Origin: Fratercula arctica
Lineage: Eukaryota; Chordata; Aves; Charadriiformes; Alcidae
Reading direction: 5' to 3'
Assembly: GCA_947846985.1 (NCBI GenBank)
Contig: CANTUZ010000025.1
Span: 14,134,100-14,198,099 of the forward strand
Length of the DNA: 64,000 nucleotides
A model generated the notes under the pieces. The model saw only the letters and a list, made by a program, of their open reading frames with translations. It was not told the origin of the DNA and searched no databases. The first letter of the stretch is position 1, and each line of letters begins with the position of its first letter. The position numbers were made by a program, and so were the translations under genes. This document shows positions 20,772 through 30,600 of the stretch, piece after piece.

Positions 20772-22208
20772 TTATTTGACCGACGGGGTTAGAGATTGGA
20801 CTAGCATACGGAGATCTCCTGTAGGGACACCATGCAAGAATTGTCGGGGCATACCTAATTGTAGGGCTTTACACCACAACTCATTTCGGTCCTTATCAGG
20901 CTTAAACCTTCCCTCCGATTTAGGGTTTTGAGTGTGAGTTCGGACTTGGCGAACTTTTCGGGGGTGTTCAGAGGATTTTTCACTAGTTAGATTGGCCCAG
21001 CCCATTCGGCGCCCATATTGATCTATTTCCTGTACATATTCGTTCCAGGTGGGCATGTAGTTACGACGACTCCGCCTATGAGCACTCCGAGCATCTCGTA
21101 TGCGATCTTGAGTGTGGACAACGAATGGTTTCAGGCAATCGGGAAGACCACGGATGAGAGGGGCTAATCTATCAGGGTCAACAGGGGCTGACATTGGGGA
21201 TTTCCGAAATTCCTCTCTGTTATACATGGCTTGCAGACAAGCTGCTTTCCGCACAGCCGCAAACAGATCAGAGTAGCCTGTAGCTCTAATCCCTAACGGC
21301 TCCCCCCTCTCTCGCGGATCCATACCACCGGCCCAATAGACTGCTCGAGCAGTTAGGGAGTAATCATGGTCCCCGGGCATAGTAGTTAAAAACACTCCTG
21401 GTCCCCAAGAGTCTCCTGCTTCCTCCTCGCTCAACATAATTCTGTCTCCCCCTTCAGAAGAAACTCGCCACACATACTCAACAGCTGATTCTTCTGGACG
21501 CCTCGAATATTTCTCCCTTATTTTCGCTAACTCGGTTGGTGTCCACGGAACAGTACGCACAGTGGTGCGGACTTCATCATCATCATCAACTGCAGTTTCA
21601 GTTTTAATCAGAGGACGTAAAGGAAAGACTTGGGATTTCAAAGCAAAACTCCTTTCCTCCTCATCTTCTTCCTCATCCTCACTATTAGACCAAAAACCTC
21701 CGGTCTGGGTTCCGGAATTTGGATAACACATTAACTTACGAATTTGTTGGACCTGGGTCGAGGGCTGCATTTTATCTAAGAGCCCAGTCACTCTTTCCAA
21801 TAACATTTTAAGTTGGAGATTTTCACTCCCAAGTTGAGCGTTTCGGTTTCCTAAACATTCATTCTCACTCACAAGCTTATCAACTTGAGTTCTTAATTTT
21901 TCTCCTGTCTCCTTCTGAAAAGCTAATGATGACTTCAGCACCTCATTCTCCGATTTCAGTGTTGCATATTCTACGGCTGAGATCAGATTAGGAGCAGGGG
22001 TTTCCCTAGCTTCTTGTTGCGCACAAGATAAACAGGCGCCTAACACCGCACAAATCACACCCTTGCCTTTCCCCGTTCTAAGCTTTAGTGAAGCTCGACA
22101 CTCTTCAATACGTTCCACCACTTTCTCTTCATCCTTCCAAAATCTTTGGGCCCACTCCTTCCCAGCCTGGGAAGGGGCACAATCATATTTTTGCAGCAGT
22201 TTATCCAT
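20772..22208 (-). CDS. Gag-like protein with coiled coil, intact (possible ENS-1/ERNI relative)
   Basis: A 478-codon ORF. The ATG at 22208-22206 sits in an ideal GCCATGG context, 3 nt after the primer-binding site. Seen in order: an N-terminal helical domain (1-65) with GKEWAQRFWKDEEK; a leucine-heptad coiled coil at about 76-147; an acidic stretch SEDEEEDEEE at about 175-187; a capsid-like domain at about 220-400 (TPTELAKIREKYSR, DPDRLAPLIRGLP); and a basic tail at about 409-440. No CCHC zinc knuckle, protease or frameshift site is present. Known background: Gag builds the particle and binds genomic RNA, usually through zinc knuckles. A roughly 490-residue coiled-coil protein is encoded by the chicken LTR element ENS-1/ERNI; length and layout agree, but sequence identity was not tested. 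An internal GTAAGT at 21739-21734 could act as a second splice donor. The function of this product in the host or in trans-packaging is unknown. Confidence 0.85.
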   Translation of the reverse strand: MDKLLQKYDCAPSQAGKEWAQRFWKDEEKVVERIEECRASLKLRTGKGKGVICAVLGACLSCAQQEARETPAPNLISAVEYATLKSENEVLKSSLAFQKETGEKLRTQVDKLVSENECLGNRNAQLGSENLQLKMLLERVTGLLDKMQPSTQVQQIRKLMCYPNSGTQTGGFWSNSEDEEEDEEERSFALKSQVFPLRPLIKTETAVDDDDEVRTTVRTVPWTPTELAKIREKYSRRPEESAVEYVWRVSSEGGDRIMLSEEEAGDSWGPGVFLTTMPGDHDYSLTARAVYWAGGMDPRERGEPLGIRATGYSDLFAAVRKAACLQAMYNREEFRKSPMSAPVDPDRLAPLIRGLPDCLKPFVVHTQDRIRDARSAHRRSRRNYMPTWNEYVQEIDQYGRRMGWANLTSEKSSEHPRKVRQVRTHTQNPKSEGRFKPDKDRNELWCKALQLGMPRQFLHGVPTGDLRMLVQSLTPSVK

Positions 22209-22211
22209 GGC

Positions 22212-22230
22212 AATCCTGCCGACTACGCCA
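22212..22230 (-). promoter_or_regulatory. Primer-binding site, tRNA-Ser type
   Basis: Five bases after the 5' LTR, the minus strand reads TGGCGTAGTC then GGCAGGATT. This is complementary over 19 nt to the 3' end of vertebrate tRNA-Ser(AGA/UGA) including CCA. The tRNA primes minus-strand DNA synthesis. The gag-like ATG follows 3 nt later. Confidence 0.88.
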
Positions 22231-22527
22231 GATTCTGTTGCGTGGAAAGGGGCAAAGCAGTTTTGGCAGAAGATAAACCCCCTTGCGTTCTAACACTCCT
22301 CACCGAGGTGGGAGGCTAGGTGCGGCTGGGTTTAAGTTCTGAGTGATGCCCAATTCAGCACTATCAGTCCAATCTCGTTTAATATGTATTAAACTATTAC
22401 GATTTGGATACACTAATAGTGGACTGCACCTTCAGTCTAGTCGTGCTCATGAACTAGCACGGCCACTCTCGAGTCTTTGGTCGCGTTCAGTGAGAAACCA
22501 AAACGACTAGCTACTTAAACAGTGCAG

Positions 22528-22533
22528 TTTATT
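22528..22533 (-). terminator. Polyadenylation signal AATAAA in the LTR
   Basis: TTTATT on the + strand. The equivalent 3' LTR site at 17149-17154 would end proviral transcripts. It lies about 295 nt downstream of the predicted start site. Confidence 0.75.
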
Positions 22534-22731
22534 TAAACAACAGATAGATAGGTTCTTAGGATTGCCGGTGATAAATACACTGTCTGCAAAGCACGTGCAA
22601 ATAAAAGTATTATTACATATATCAAACGCGCGACAAAGTTATAAACGATACAGCCTGGCTATAAATGTAGGAAAGAGATTCTCTAGAGAAATTCCTAAGT
22701 TTCCTGAGAAAGCACTCAGTATAATCTAAGT

Positions 22732-22740
22732 CTTACCCAA
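22732..22740 (-). promoter_or_regulatory. Predicted splice donor in R
   Basis: The minus strand reads CTTTGG|GTAAGA with the exon ending at 22737, about 88 nt after the predicted transcript start. No ATG occurs between start and donor. Joined to the acceptor at 20735, it would give an mRNA whose first ORF is the 41-codon one. This is inferred from consensus only. Confidence 0.55.
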
Positions 22741-22851
22741 AGGCGTCCCTGTGGGGGGGAAGAAAGGCTCAGCCCGTCGACTGATCCCGGAAGTCAGTGA
22801 TGAAATTCTTTGTGATGGTGTCTTCCCTGAGTATCCCCCTCTCTCAGGCTA

Positions 22852-22859
22852 TTTTTATA
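22852..22859 (-). promoter_or_regulatory. TATA box of the 5' LTR
   Basis: Minus-strand TATAAAAA followed by TAGCC. A start about 25-30 nt downstream would fall near 22825. The same box in the 3' LTR is at 17473-17480. Confidence 0.7.
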
Positions 22860-23402
22860 CTATTTGTTATCTTCAAGGTGGAGTTTGAGTGACTTTAGTC
22901 ATAAATACTTTAATTATGATTGGTGTAAAATTCTCTCGCTTCACAATTAAAGGTATAGTTTACAAAAAATTCAGAGCGCAGACTCAAGAAGGAGTGGTCG
23001 CACCTTGGAGGCGGGTAGCCTTTGGGATGGAGGTGTGTTTTGGTATTATAATGACATTATAATGAGCAAAGTTCGCACAAAGGACAGCATTTCATCAAAA
23101 TTTGACAAAATGTTGGCTCCGAGTATCGAGCAGGCAGCTAATTGGCAGCTTATCTATTTCATGGTATCGTCCCATCCCTGTATCTGCTATACATCATAAG
23201 GTAAAGCCGCGGAATAATTGCATCCCGCTCCGTACCTCATGTAGCTTCACCAGCTCCTTATCAGGGAACCGCGGATGTTGCATTCTTCATGCCAGCTGCA
23301 GCTGTTTTCTACCTCAGAGGCCTCTTGATTTTATACTTTTCCTTAATGTGTGAACAATGTTGTACTTTTGTATTTTTTAGCCAATTCAGTAATTATTCCA
23401 CA

Positions 23403-23407
23403 AACAT
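23403..23407. repeat. Target site duplication (right), aacat
   Basis: Matches 16852-16856; together they fix both ends of the insertion to the base. Confidence 0.93.
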
Positions 23408-26200
23408 GTAATTCACTTTGGTTTTCAGCATTATTCTTAGATGGCCAATACATTTTTGCTTGTGTTCTGTTTTCAGGATAGCTGTAAGAGGCATAGCTTT
23501 TGAGTTTTCAGTAGTCGCTATAAAGGGTCATGCTCTTCTTAGTACTACTGTTGTCCATCATGTATGCGGACTCTTAAGGACAGACTGATCTTACCTAGGA
23601 CACTGTTAGATCTCAGTAAGCTAAAGTCGAATTACAGCAGTTTATACCTACTGAGAACCTGCATGCCGGTCTTTTCATTGAGAAAGGCGGCTGTGATTTA
23701 GGAACATTCTGGACAACAACAAAATAAGATTTGTTGTTATTGATAACTCTAGAAGAAACATTGAATTGTGTATATTAAAACAGTCAGTACTGGACTGCAA
23801 TTCACGTGGAACTGAAAGCTGTCATTTAGAAATTAGGACTTCTGAGTTCTGGTCCCAGTTTTGTCAAATCTGAGTTACTTTCAGCAAAACATGGAATTTC
23901 TGTTCCTCAGTTTACCTATCTGCAGTCTAGGCATAATGTTTTGTCTCATGGCTCTTTAAAGGCTTAATTAATGAATGCATGCTTGCATGTTTTGCAGCTA
24001 GTTGAGAACCTCAGATAAAAGGGTCTATAGAAGTGCAAAGCATTATTATGTTGCAGGAAGCCTGATTTTCTTTTCCATCAGAAAAATGAGACTTTGTGCA
24101 GACTTAATTGTTTTTTTTAAATTTATAAAGAGGATTAAGAAAACTAAGCCTATCTAAGTCTCCCTACTGGTAAATAAAAAGGAAAAGAAATAAAGACTAG
24201 AAGCAAAGAGAGGATTTATAATAAAATAAATAAATATATACAAAGGGTAATACACAAGGAACTGTTAAAACAAGAAAATAAAGTGCCAGATTTTCTGAGC
24301 TATGAAGTGGTAGATGAATAGAAATAAAAATTTTGTTTATGACAAGGTTATGGAAAGGAAATGTTGGAAAGCATCACATTTTAATCAGCTATCCTCACTC
24401 AGTTTTATGATTCCAACAGATATAGGAGTATTACTCATTATATGGTATTACTCATTTAATACTTGATATTCTGCATTACCCAAAGGAAAAGAGTAGGTCT
24501 TTTATTTTGTGTCAGTTGGGGAAGACTATAATGGTAGTCAGTATCAGAAGCTGAGAACTGGTCTCCAAATATCACTGTAACTTTGTTCTTGACATTTGGA
24601 TGGCCAAAAGAATAATCTTTCTTATGGGCTTTCAAGGACTCGGTGCGTTCAGCCAATTTGCTAATACTCTTTTTACAGCATTTTCTCATCACATTTTGTT
24701 GTTTTTCTGTTACCAGCTGAAACCCAAAAGCATGACAGCATGTGCTAAAAGAATGAAGCCAAAATGAACTGGTGTGATATAAACCCTAAAATAAAGTTTT
24801 TCAGGTTATATTGTATGTTCATTTGGGGCATTTTGATTTTAAATTTCTAACTCTTGTGGGTTTTAGAATTGATTGGGAAAATGAAAAATTATTTTCACAG
24901 TATTTTTTAAATGTCAAAGTTACTTTATTCTTATTTGTTCCAAGTCAGATACATTCTTAGACTAGTTTCCTGAGAATATGGAGTATATACTGTTTTGATG
25001 CATGCCTGTACATTTATGTGTCCCTTTCTGTTTTGCACCCAAATCTAAGAAAAATGTGAAGAAAAATGTGATATTAAGTTCTTCCAACAACCACAAAAAT
25101 TTATGGCTGTTTAAAGAAGAGAGAAATCTTTTATACATGGAAACTTCAATACAATTTTGCATCCTGATCAAAACCATCCTGCATTAGCTATCAGAGAATC
25201 CACACAGGAGTTCATTGGCTTTGCTCACTCAGTTATTTTTGCTGTTTTTCCCAACTTGAGAAATTTTGTTCAAAACATAAAAAGCAAAACATGATTCTCT
25301 ACTAAAAACAACTGTTGTTCAAATAAAGGCAATTATCTTGATTTCTCATACGGTTTGTTAGGTTTCCTTTTTGAAAAGGAGGCCTTATTCTTTGTGTTCT
25401 TAAGAGTTTACATTATAATCCCATGAATCAAAGTATTTAGTCACAGATTTTTGTTTCTGTCAACATTACCTCAAATGATGAACCTTATTTTTCTTTTAGA
25501 GTAACCAATTATAGGTCAGTGCTGTTATTTTGGTCTTCATGTGGTGCTTATCCTTGATGACTCTCAGCTGTGATCTAGAAGCAGCAGAGATGTTTCTCCA
25601 CACTGACCAGCCATCATCAGTCCCATTTCAGAATCAGGAAGGAAACTAGAACTAGATAACTTTGACTTTGAATGGTAGCATGCATAGAAGAGGGTGACTA
25701 TGATGATCAAGAGTGTAGAAAAATATTTCATATGAGCAAGAAGTAAAGTTGCTTCATTCATTTAGCCCTGAGGGAGCTGTTCTCAGTAGTTCATGACAGG
25801 CAACTAAAAAGAAAAAGTCTACTATCAATAGGTTTCAAACTTCTGAACAATTGTTCAATCTTCCAGTGCAAAACCGTAGAGGACTGGCAGTCTGAAAAAA
25901 TGAGAAAACAGCTAGCCGGCAGATCAACAGCTGACTGGTACAAACATATCAGAGGTTAAACATCGAGGACAACTCCCTATTCTGAAGGATGATATATGCC
26001 CCAGATAGGACCACACCAGGCAAAGAGCTATCTTTGGGACTAGAAGGATTCAAGAATTTAACTCATTCTAAAAAGGAAGCTTCCTGGATCATGAAATTTA
26101 TAACTACATATGACACTAAGGAACTAAATTTAATAACCAAGATAGTCCATTCCAATCTTTCTTCCTTTAAGGACTGATTTTGAATGCTGTGTAGGTGCTA
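23408..26200. other. AT-rich non-coding sequence, nothing recognised
   Basis: No exon, RNA gene or known repeat is seen. An A-rich stretch lies around 24170-24245. Confidence 0.6.
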
Positions 26201-27680
26201 TCATAGAATCATAGAATGTGTTGGGTTGGAAGGGACCTTTAAAGGTCATCTAGTACAGCCCCCCTGCACTAAGCAGGGACTTCTTCAACTAGATCGGATT
26301 GCTCTGAGCCTCATCAAGCCTGGCCTTGAATGTCTCCAGGGATGGGGCCTCCACCACCTCTCTGGGCAACCTGTTCCAGTGCCTCACCAACCTCATTGTA
26401 AAGGACTCCTTCCTAATGTCTAATCTAAACCTACCCTGCTCCAGTTTAAAACCATTGCCCCTCATCCTATCGCTACATGCCCTTGCAAACAGCCCCTCCC
26501 CAGCTTTCTTATAGGCCCCCTTCAGGTACTGGAAGGCTGCTATAAGGGCTCCTCAGAACCTTCTCTTCTCCAGGCTGAACCACCCCAGCTCTCTCAGCCT
26601 GTCCTGATAGGAGAGGTGCTTCAGCCCTTTGATCATCTTTGTGGCCCTCCTCTGGACCCCCTCCAACAGGTCCATGTCCTTCTTGTGCTGAGGGTTCCAG
26701 AGCTGGACGCAGTACTCCAGGTGGGGTCTCACCAGAGCAGAGTAAAGGGAGAGAATCATCTCTCTGGATCTGCTGGCCACAGTTCTTTTGATGCAGCCCA
26801 GGATGTGATTGGCCTTCTGGTCTGTGAGTGCACATTGTTGGCTCATGTCCAGCTTTTCATCCACCAGTAACCCCAAGTCCTTTTCCGCAGGGCTACTCTC
26901 TATCACGTCATCCCCCAGCCTGTATTGATAACGAGGACTGTCCCGACCCAAGTGCAGGGCCTTGCACTTGGCCTTGTTGAACTTCATGAGGTTTGCTCGG
27001 GCCCACCTCTCTAGCTCATCCAGGTCTCTCTGGATGACATCCCGTCCCTCTGGCATGTCGACCGCACCACTCAGCTTGGTGTCATCTGCAAACTTGCTGA
27101 GGGTGCACTTGATCCCACTGTCTAAATCACTGATGAAGATGTTAAACAGCGCCAGTCCCAGTACGGATCCCTGAGGGACACCCCTTGTCACCCCTCTCCA
27201 TCTGGACATCGAGCCATTGACCACCACCCTCTGGATGCAACCATCCAGCCAGTTCCTTATCCACCGAACAGTCCACCCATCAAATCTGTATCTCTCCAAC
27301 TATAGAGAGAAGGATGTTGTGGGGGACCATGTCAAAGGCCTTGCAGAAATCCAGATAGATGATATCCGTTGCTCTTCCCTTGTCCACTGATGCAGTCACT
27401 CCATTGTGGAAAGTCACGAGGTTGGTCAGGCAGGACTTGCCCCTGGTGAACCCATGCTGGCTGTCTCGAATCACCTCCCTGTCTTCCATGTGCCTTCCCA
27501 TAGCTTCTAGGAGGATCTGTTCCAGGATCTTCCCAGGCACAGAGGTGAGGCTGACAGGGCGGTAGCTCCCGGGGTCCTCCTTTCTACCCTTTTTAAAAAT
27601 GGGTGCGATGTTTCCCTTTTTCCAGTCACCAGGGACTTCACCTGACTGCCATGACTTTTCAGATATCAAGCTCAAAGCCT
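26201..27680 (-). mobile_element. CR1 LINE copy 3, 5'-truncated
   Basis: The 3' tail is tcatagaatcatagaat at 26201 (minus-strand end). It extends through the 3' UTR and RT to about 27680, where homology stops just before [14 protein letters not shown]. It is very similar in the overlapping 555 bp to copy 4 at 34715-35271, which lies in the opposite direction. Confidence 0.9.
26285..27670 (-). pseudogene. CR1 ORF2 remnant: reverse transcriptase, broken
   Basis: Minus-strand RT segments in order: [35 protein letters not shown] and [15 protein letters not shown] frameshift follows near 27290-27300. The frame then runs [28 protein letters not shown], the catalytic FADD in [26 protein letters not shown] and [17 protein letters not shown] at about 26553 follows EKRRF, after which the C-terminal frame ([12 protein letters not shown] to the end near 26285) stays readable. 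The same TGA is in copy 4. Confidence 0.88.
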
Positions 27681-30600
27681 TTTTATTTCCCAGATGTAGA
27701 CTTTTGGGTAAAAATCCGTCATCTTCATCTGCTTGTCTCTGTGTCACTCTCCCTCTCTAGCTAAAATTTTTGTAAACGTTTTTTGGAGGATGAGTTTGAA
27801 ATGTGAAACCTACTTTTCAACAAAAATCCAAATGCTTTGTAAGTGTTATTCTTCTTTGAAAGTATTATCCTGCTACAAGTTTGACACTTCTTGTTTAAAA
27901 AAAATCCCCAAAAGGTAATGCTGTTCTTTTTCAGGCTAAATTGACTACAGTCAGAATATTTCTGTCTCAAATATTTCTGTTGACACTTGTCTATGCTTGC
28001 CTTAGCTCTCATGAAGACTCCTGAATATTGTAATTCAGGTAACTCAGCTGCCATTCACCAATAAGGTCCAAACATCATGGCTTGATTAAATGTCCCATGA
28101 TACAATCTACACTCTGGTTGCACCACCTCAGTTTTCACTGGATAATTGCTGTGGCGGATATCATTCAGCAAGAACATATCTGAAATAGAGTGATGAGTTA
28201 GCACAGCAGCTCTTAGGAATATGGGTTAATGCTAAAGGAAACTGACACAAAATATCTGATGAGGTTTCACACATGAAAGCAAAATAGTGTGGGGTGCCAG
28301 AAATGGTTAATTTTGATTTAAAAATGTCATCAGGAAATATTTTGTTATTTCTGAGTTTAATGTTTTTACAGAATCTACGGCTCTTTCTACTTTTTGCCCT
28401 AATTTGTAATAAGAACAAGTCCTGATACTGGAAAACAAACTCACAGGACAGGAAATTCGTATTTAGGGTGCTCACCTGTCTTTCTCTCAGCAATCCCACA
28501 TTTTTTCACTTAGAATCCAGGTTAATTTTTACATCTCTCTACCCTATATGTTGAGTGATAAGGCATAACAGAATTTCCTTGTCTTATCAGTGAGCTGTAT
28601 GATGCTTCAGTCTTATACTAAGCACAGATTCATATACCAGTCTTATACTAAGGCACAGATTCATACTATAGTAGGAAACTTAGTACTCAAATTACCCTGG
28701 GCTCTCATTATACTTAAAGGAGAGTGAGTAGTACTTTGAGAGAATAACTTTCATAGTAAAATAAATATTATCTGGCTTTAGAAGTTCAAATTGAAGGTGT
28801 CTACATGTTAGCTAGATCAGGCTGCTTTTATAATCAGTAGGAATCTGATCAATAGAGTTAACAGAGTTTAGGGTATGATACATCTAAGGAAATGTAGGTG
28901 TCTACTTTAGGATGACCTGAACCTCATCTGAAATTTACTACGCTTATCTGTGGATTATATAAGAACTACTTCTGACCTCAAATCAAAAAGTTAGTGTCTA
29001 TACAAATTTGTCTCCACATTAGACTAGGGATTTATAGTAATATTCTAAAATATATCTTAAAATAAAGAGAGGGGGGATTCTGAAAGCGTTTATCTCCATT
29101 AAATACTGAGAAATCTGAGACCCTAATTTAAATAGCACAATAAACCTCTAAATATCTAAAATTAGATGAGGTGATTGTCACCAAAAACCTGAGGAATTTT
29201 CGTTTCTGGAGTTCAAAATTCTTAGAACTAATAAAAAATTTGTGTGTGTATATATATACACACAGACACCTGCACACACTAACATATATGTATGCAAGCA
29301 TTATGACTAGAGGAATGGCTTTAATAAGCAGTCATCTGGCAAAGATTCTTCCAATGAAATTTTATGTCCAGTTTTGTAAAGTGAAAGGTATGAATATTTT
29401 AGACAAATATTTGAAGACTATTTCAAACAGAATAAGAACCCTTATGTTTTAACCATCACTGTGTTCCATCGTTTATTAAGCAACAGTATCCAGGGTACAA
29501 ATAATGGATCTTCTTTGCATTTCATTTAACAAATATATTGATTGAATTCCCTTTTCAAACCTCAGGAGACGGGATGCTTTAGGAGTAATTTTTTCAAAGA
29601 AAGTTTGCATGGGGATTTAACAAGTCAACTTCCCTTGTTGTCAGCAGGAACTATGTGACTAAACCGATACACTACTTTGAAAAGACACCACTAAACACCA
29701 CATGTTGAATTGCTGGAAGTCTTTGAACTCAGCAGGATCATTGCTTGAATAAGAAGATCCAACATATGAATCAGTTATAATAAACAGTGCTATAAATGGG
29801 ACGGAGTGCAGTTGTCCAAAGAGAAAGGGAAAGTTTGAGTAGCATAGAGCCAGTAGATTTGGCATTAAATCTTTTCTTCCTCCTAATTCCATCTCGGATG
29901 ACTCTTCTTGGAACATCATAGATGAAGTGGTTTCATTAAAATAATTTTCTTCAGTCAGTTACTAGGAAGGTGGCCCTAATGGATTTAACTGTAGTACATT
30001 TTAAAACAGACCTTATCTTGTTCTAAGAAGTCATTTATAGATAGCAAGATGATGACCAATCTGAAGCTCAGGGTGAAAGACCTACAGCAAGGACAAGATT
30101 CTGTCTGGAGACTGCCTTGACCTAAGACATTATTACTTTAAGATTACTCAGAATTTGATTCAAGCAGTTCACTGTATAACTATATCATAATTTTCCTCAT
30201 GACTTGTTTATCATCCTAGACAGGAACTAATACATGATTAGATTGAGTCAAGAAGGAATCACTACCTATTCTTCTTTGACTTCGTACACTGTCTCTGCAG
30301 GAGCTCTGTGTCCCCTCCATCTCCCATGGAGAAGAAATACAAGTTTCATAGATGGCTTTTATAAGTCATGCTGAGTGGGAACACACAGCAAAGGTCAAAT
30401 TCAGTCTAAATTATTTCAGACCATAATGTCATTCCCTGAATAAGTCTTTCTTTGTACTTTATAAAATCTTTAAAGAAAAGTACTTTGAAGCATTCAGTTG
30501 GAGAATTCTGATTTGACTGAGTTTATGCTCCTGATATAAAAGAAACATTATATTCTTTCAGGAGGAAAATAAAAGGGAAATTAAAAACATTCCTACAAAA

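Larger units (their letters stand above)
16857..23402 (-). mobile_element. Pol-less endogenous provirus with intact gag-like and env genes
   Basis: Two 1167-bp direct LTRs (16857-18023 and 22236-23402) flank 4.2 kb of internal sequence. The perfect 5-bp target duplication aacat lies at 16852-16856 and 23403-23407. By eye the LTRs differ at about six positions (about 0.5%), so insertion was recent. Minus-strand order: 5' LTR, tRNA-Ser-type primer site, gag-like ORF (478 codons), splice acceptor, 41-codon small ORF, env (844 codons), short polypurine-like stretch, 3' LTR. The gag-like gene and the acceptor are only 35 nt apart, leaving no room for protease, RT or integrase. The element looks like a compact non-autonomous family rather than a decayed full virus, because neither large gene has a stop or frameshift. 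Confidence 0.95.
22236..23402 (-). repeat. 5' LTR of the provirus
   Basis: 1167 bp, matching the 3' LTR except at about six positions. Minus-strand U3 runs from 23402 to the TATA region, R from about 22825 to about 22510, and U5 to 22236. Transcription of the provirus would start here. Confidence 0.95.

Noticed and set aside
16857..23402. CRISPR array, operon, tRNA or other bacterial-type features anywhere in the window
   Set aside because: The repeats are LINE, LTR and microsatellite types of a vertebrate genome; no spacer-repeat pattern or tRNA fold was seen.
24456..24692. 78-codon minus-strand ORF and similar small frames in 23.4-26.2 kb
   Set aside because: Length and composition as expected by chance; no motif.
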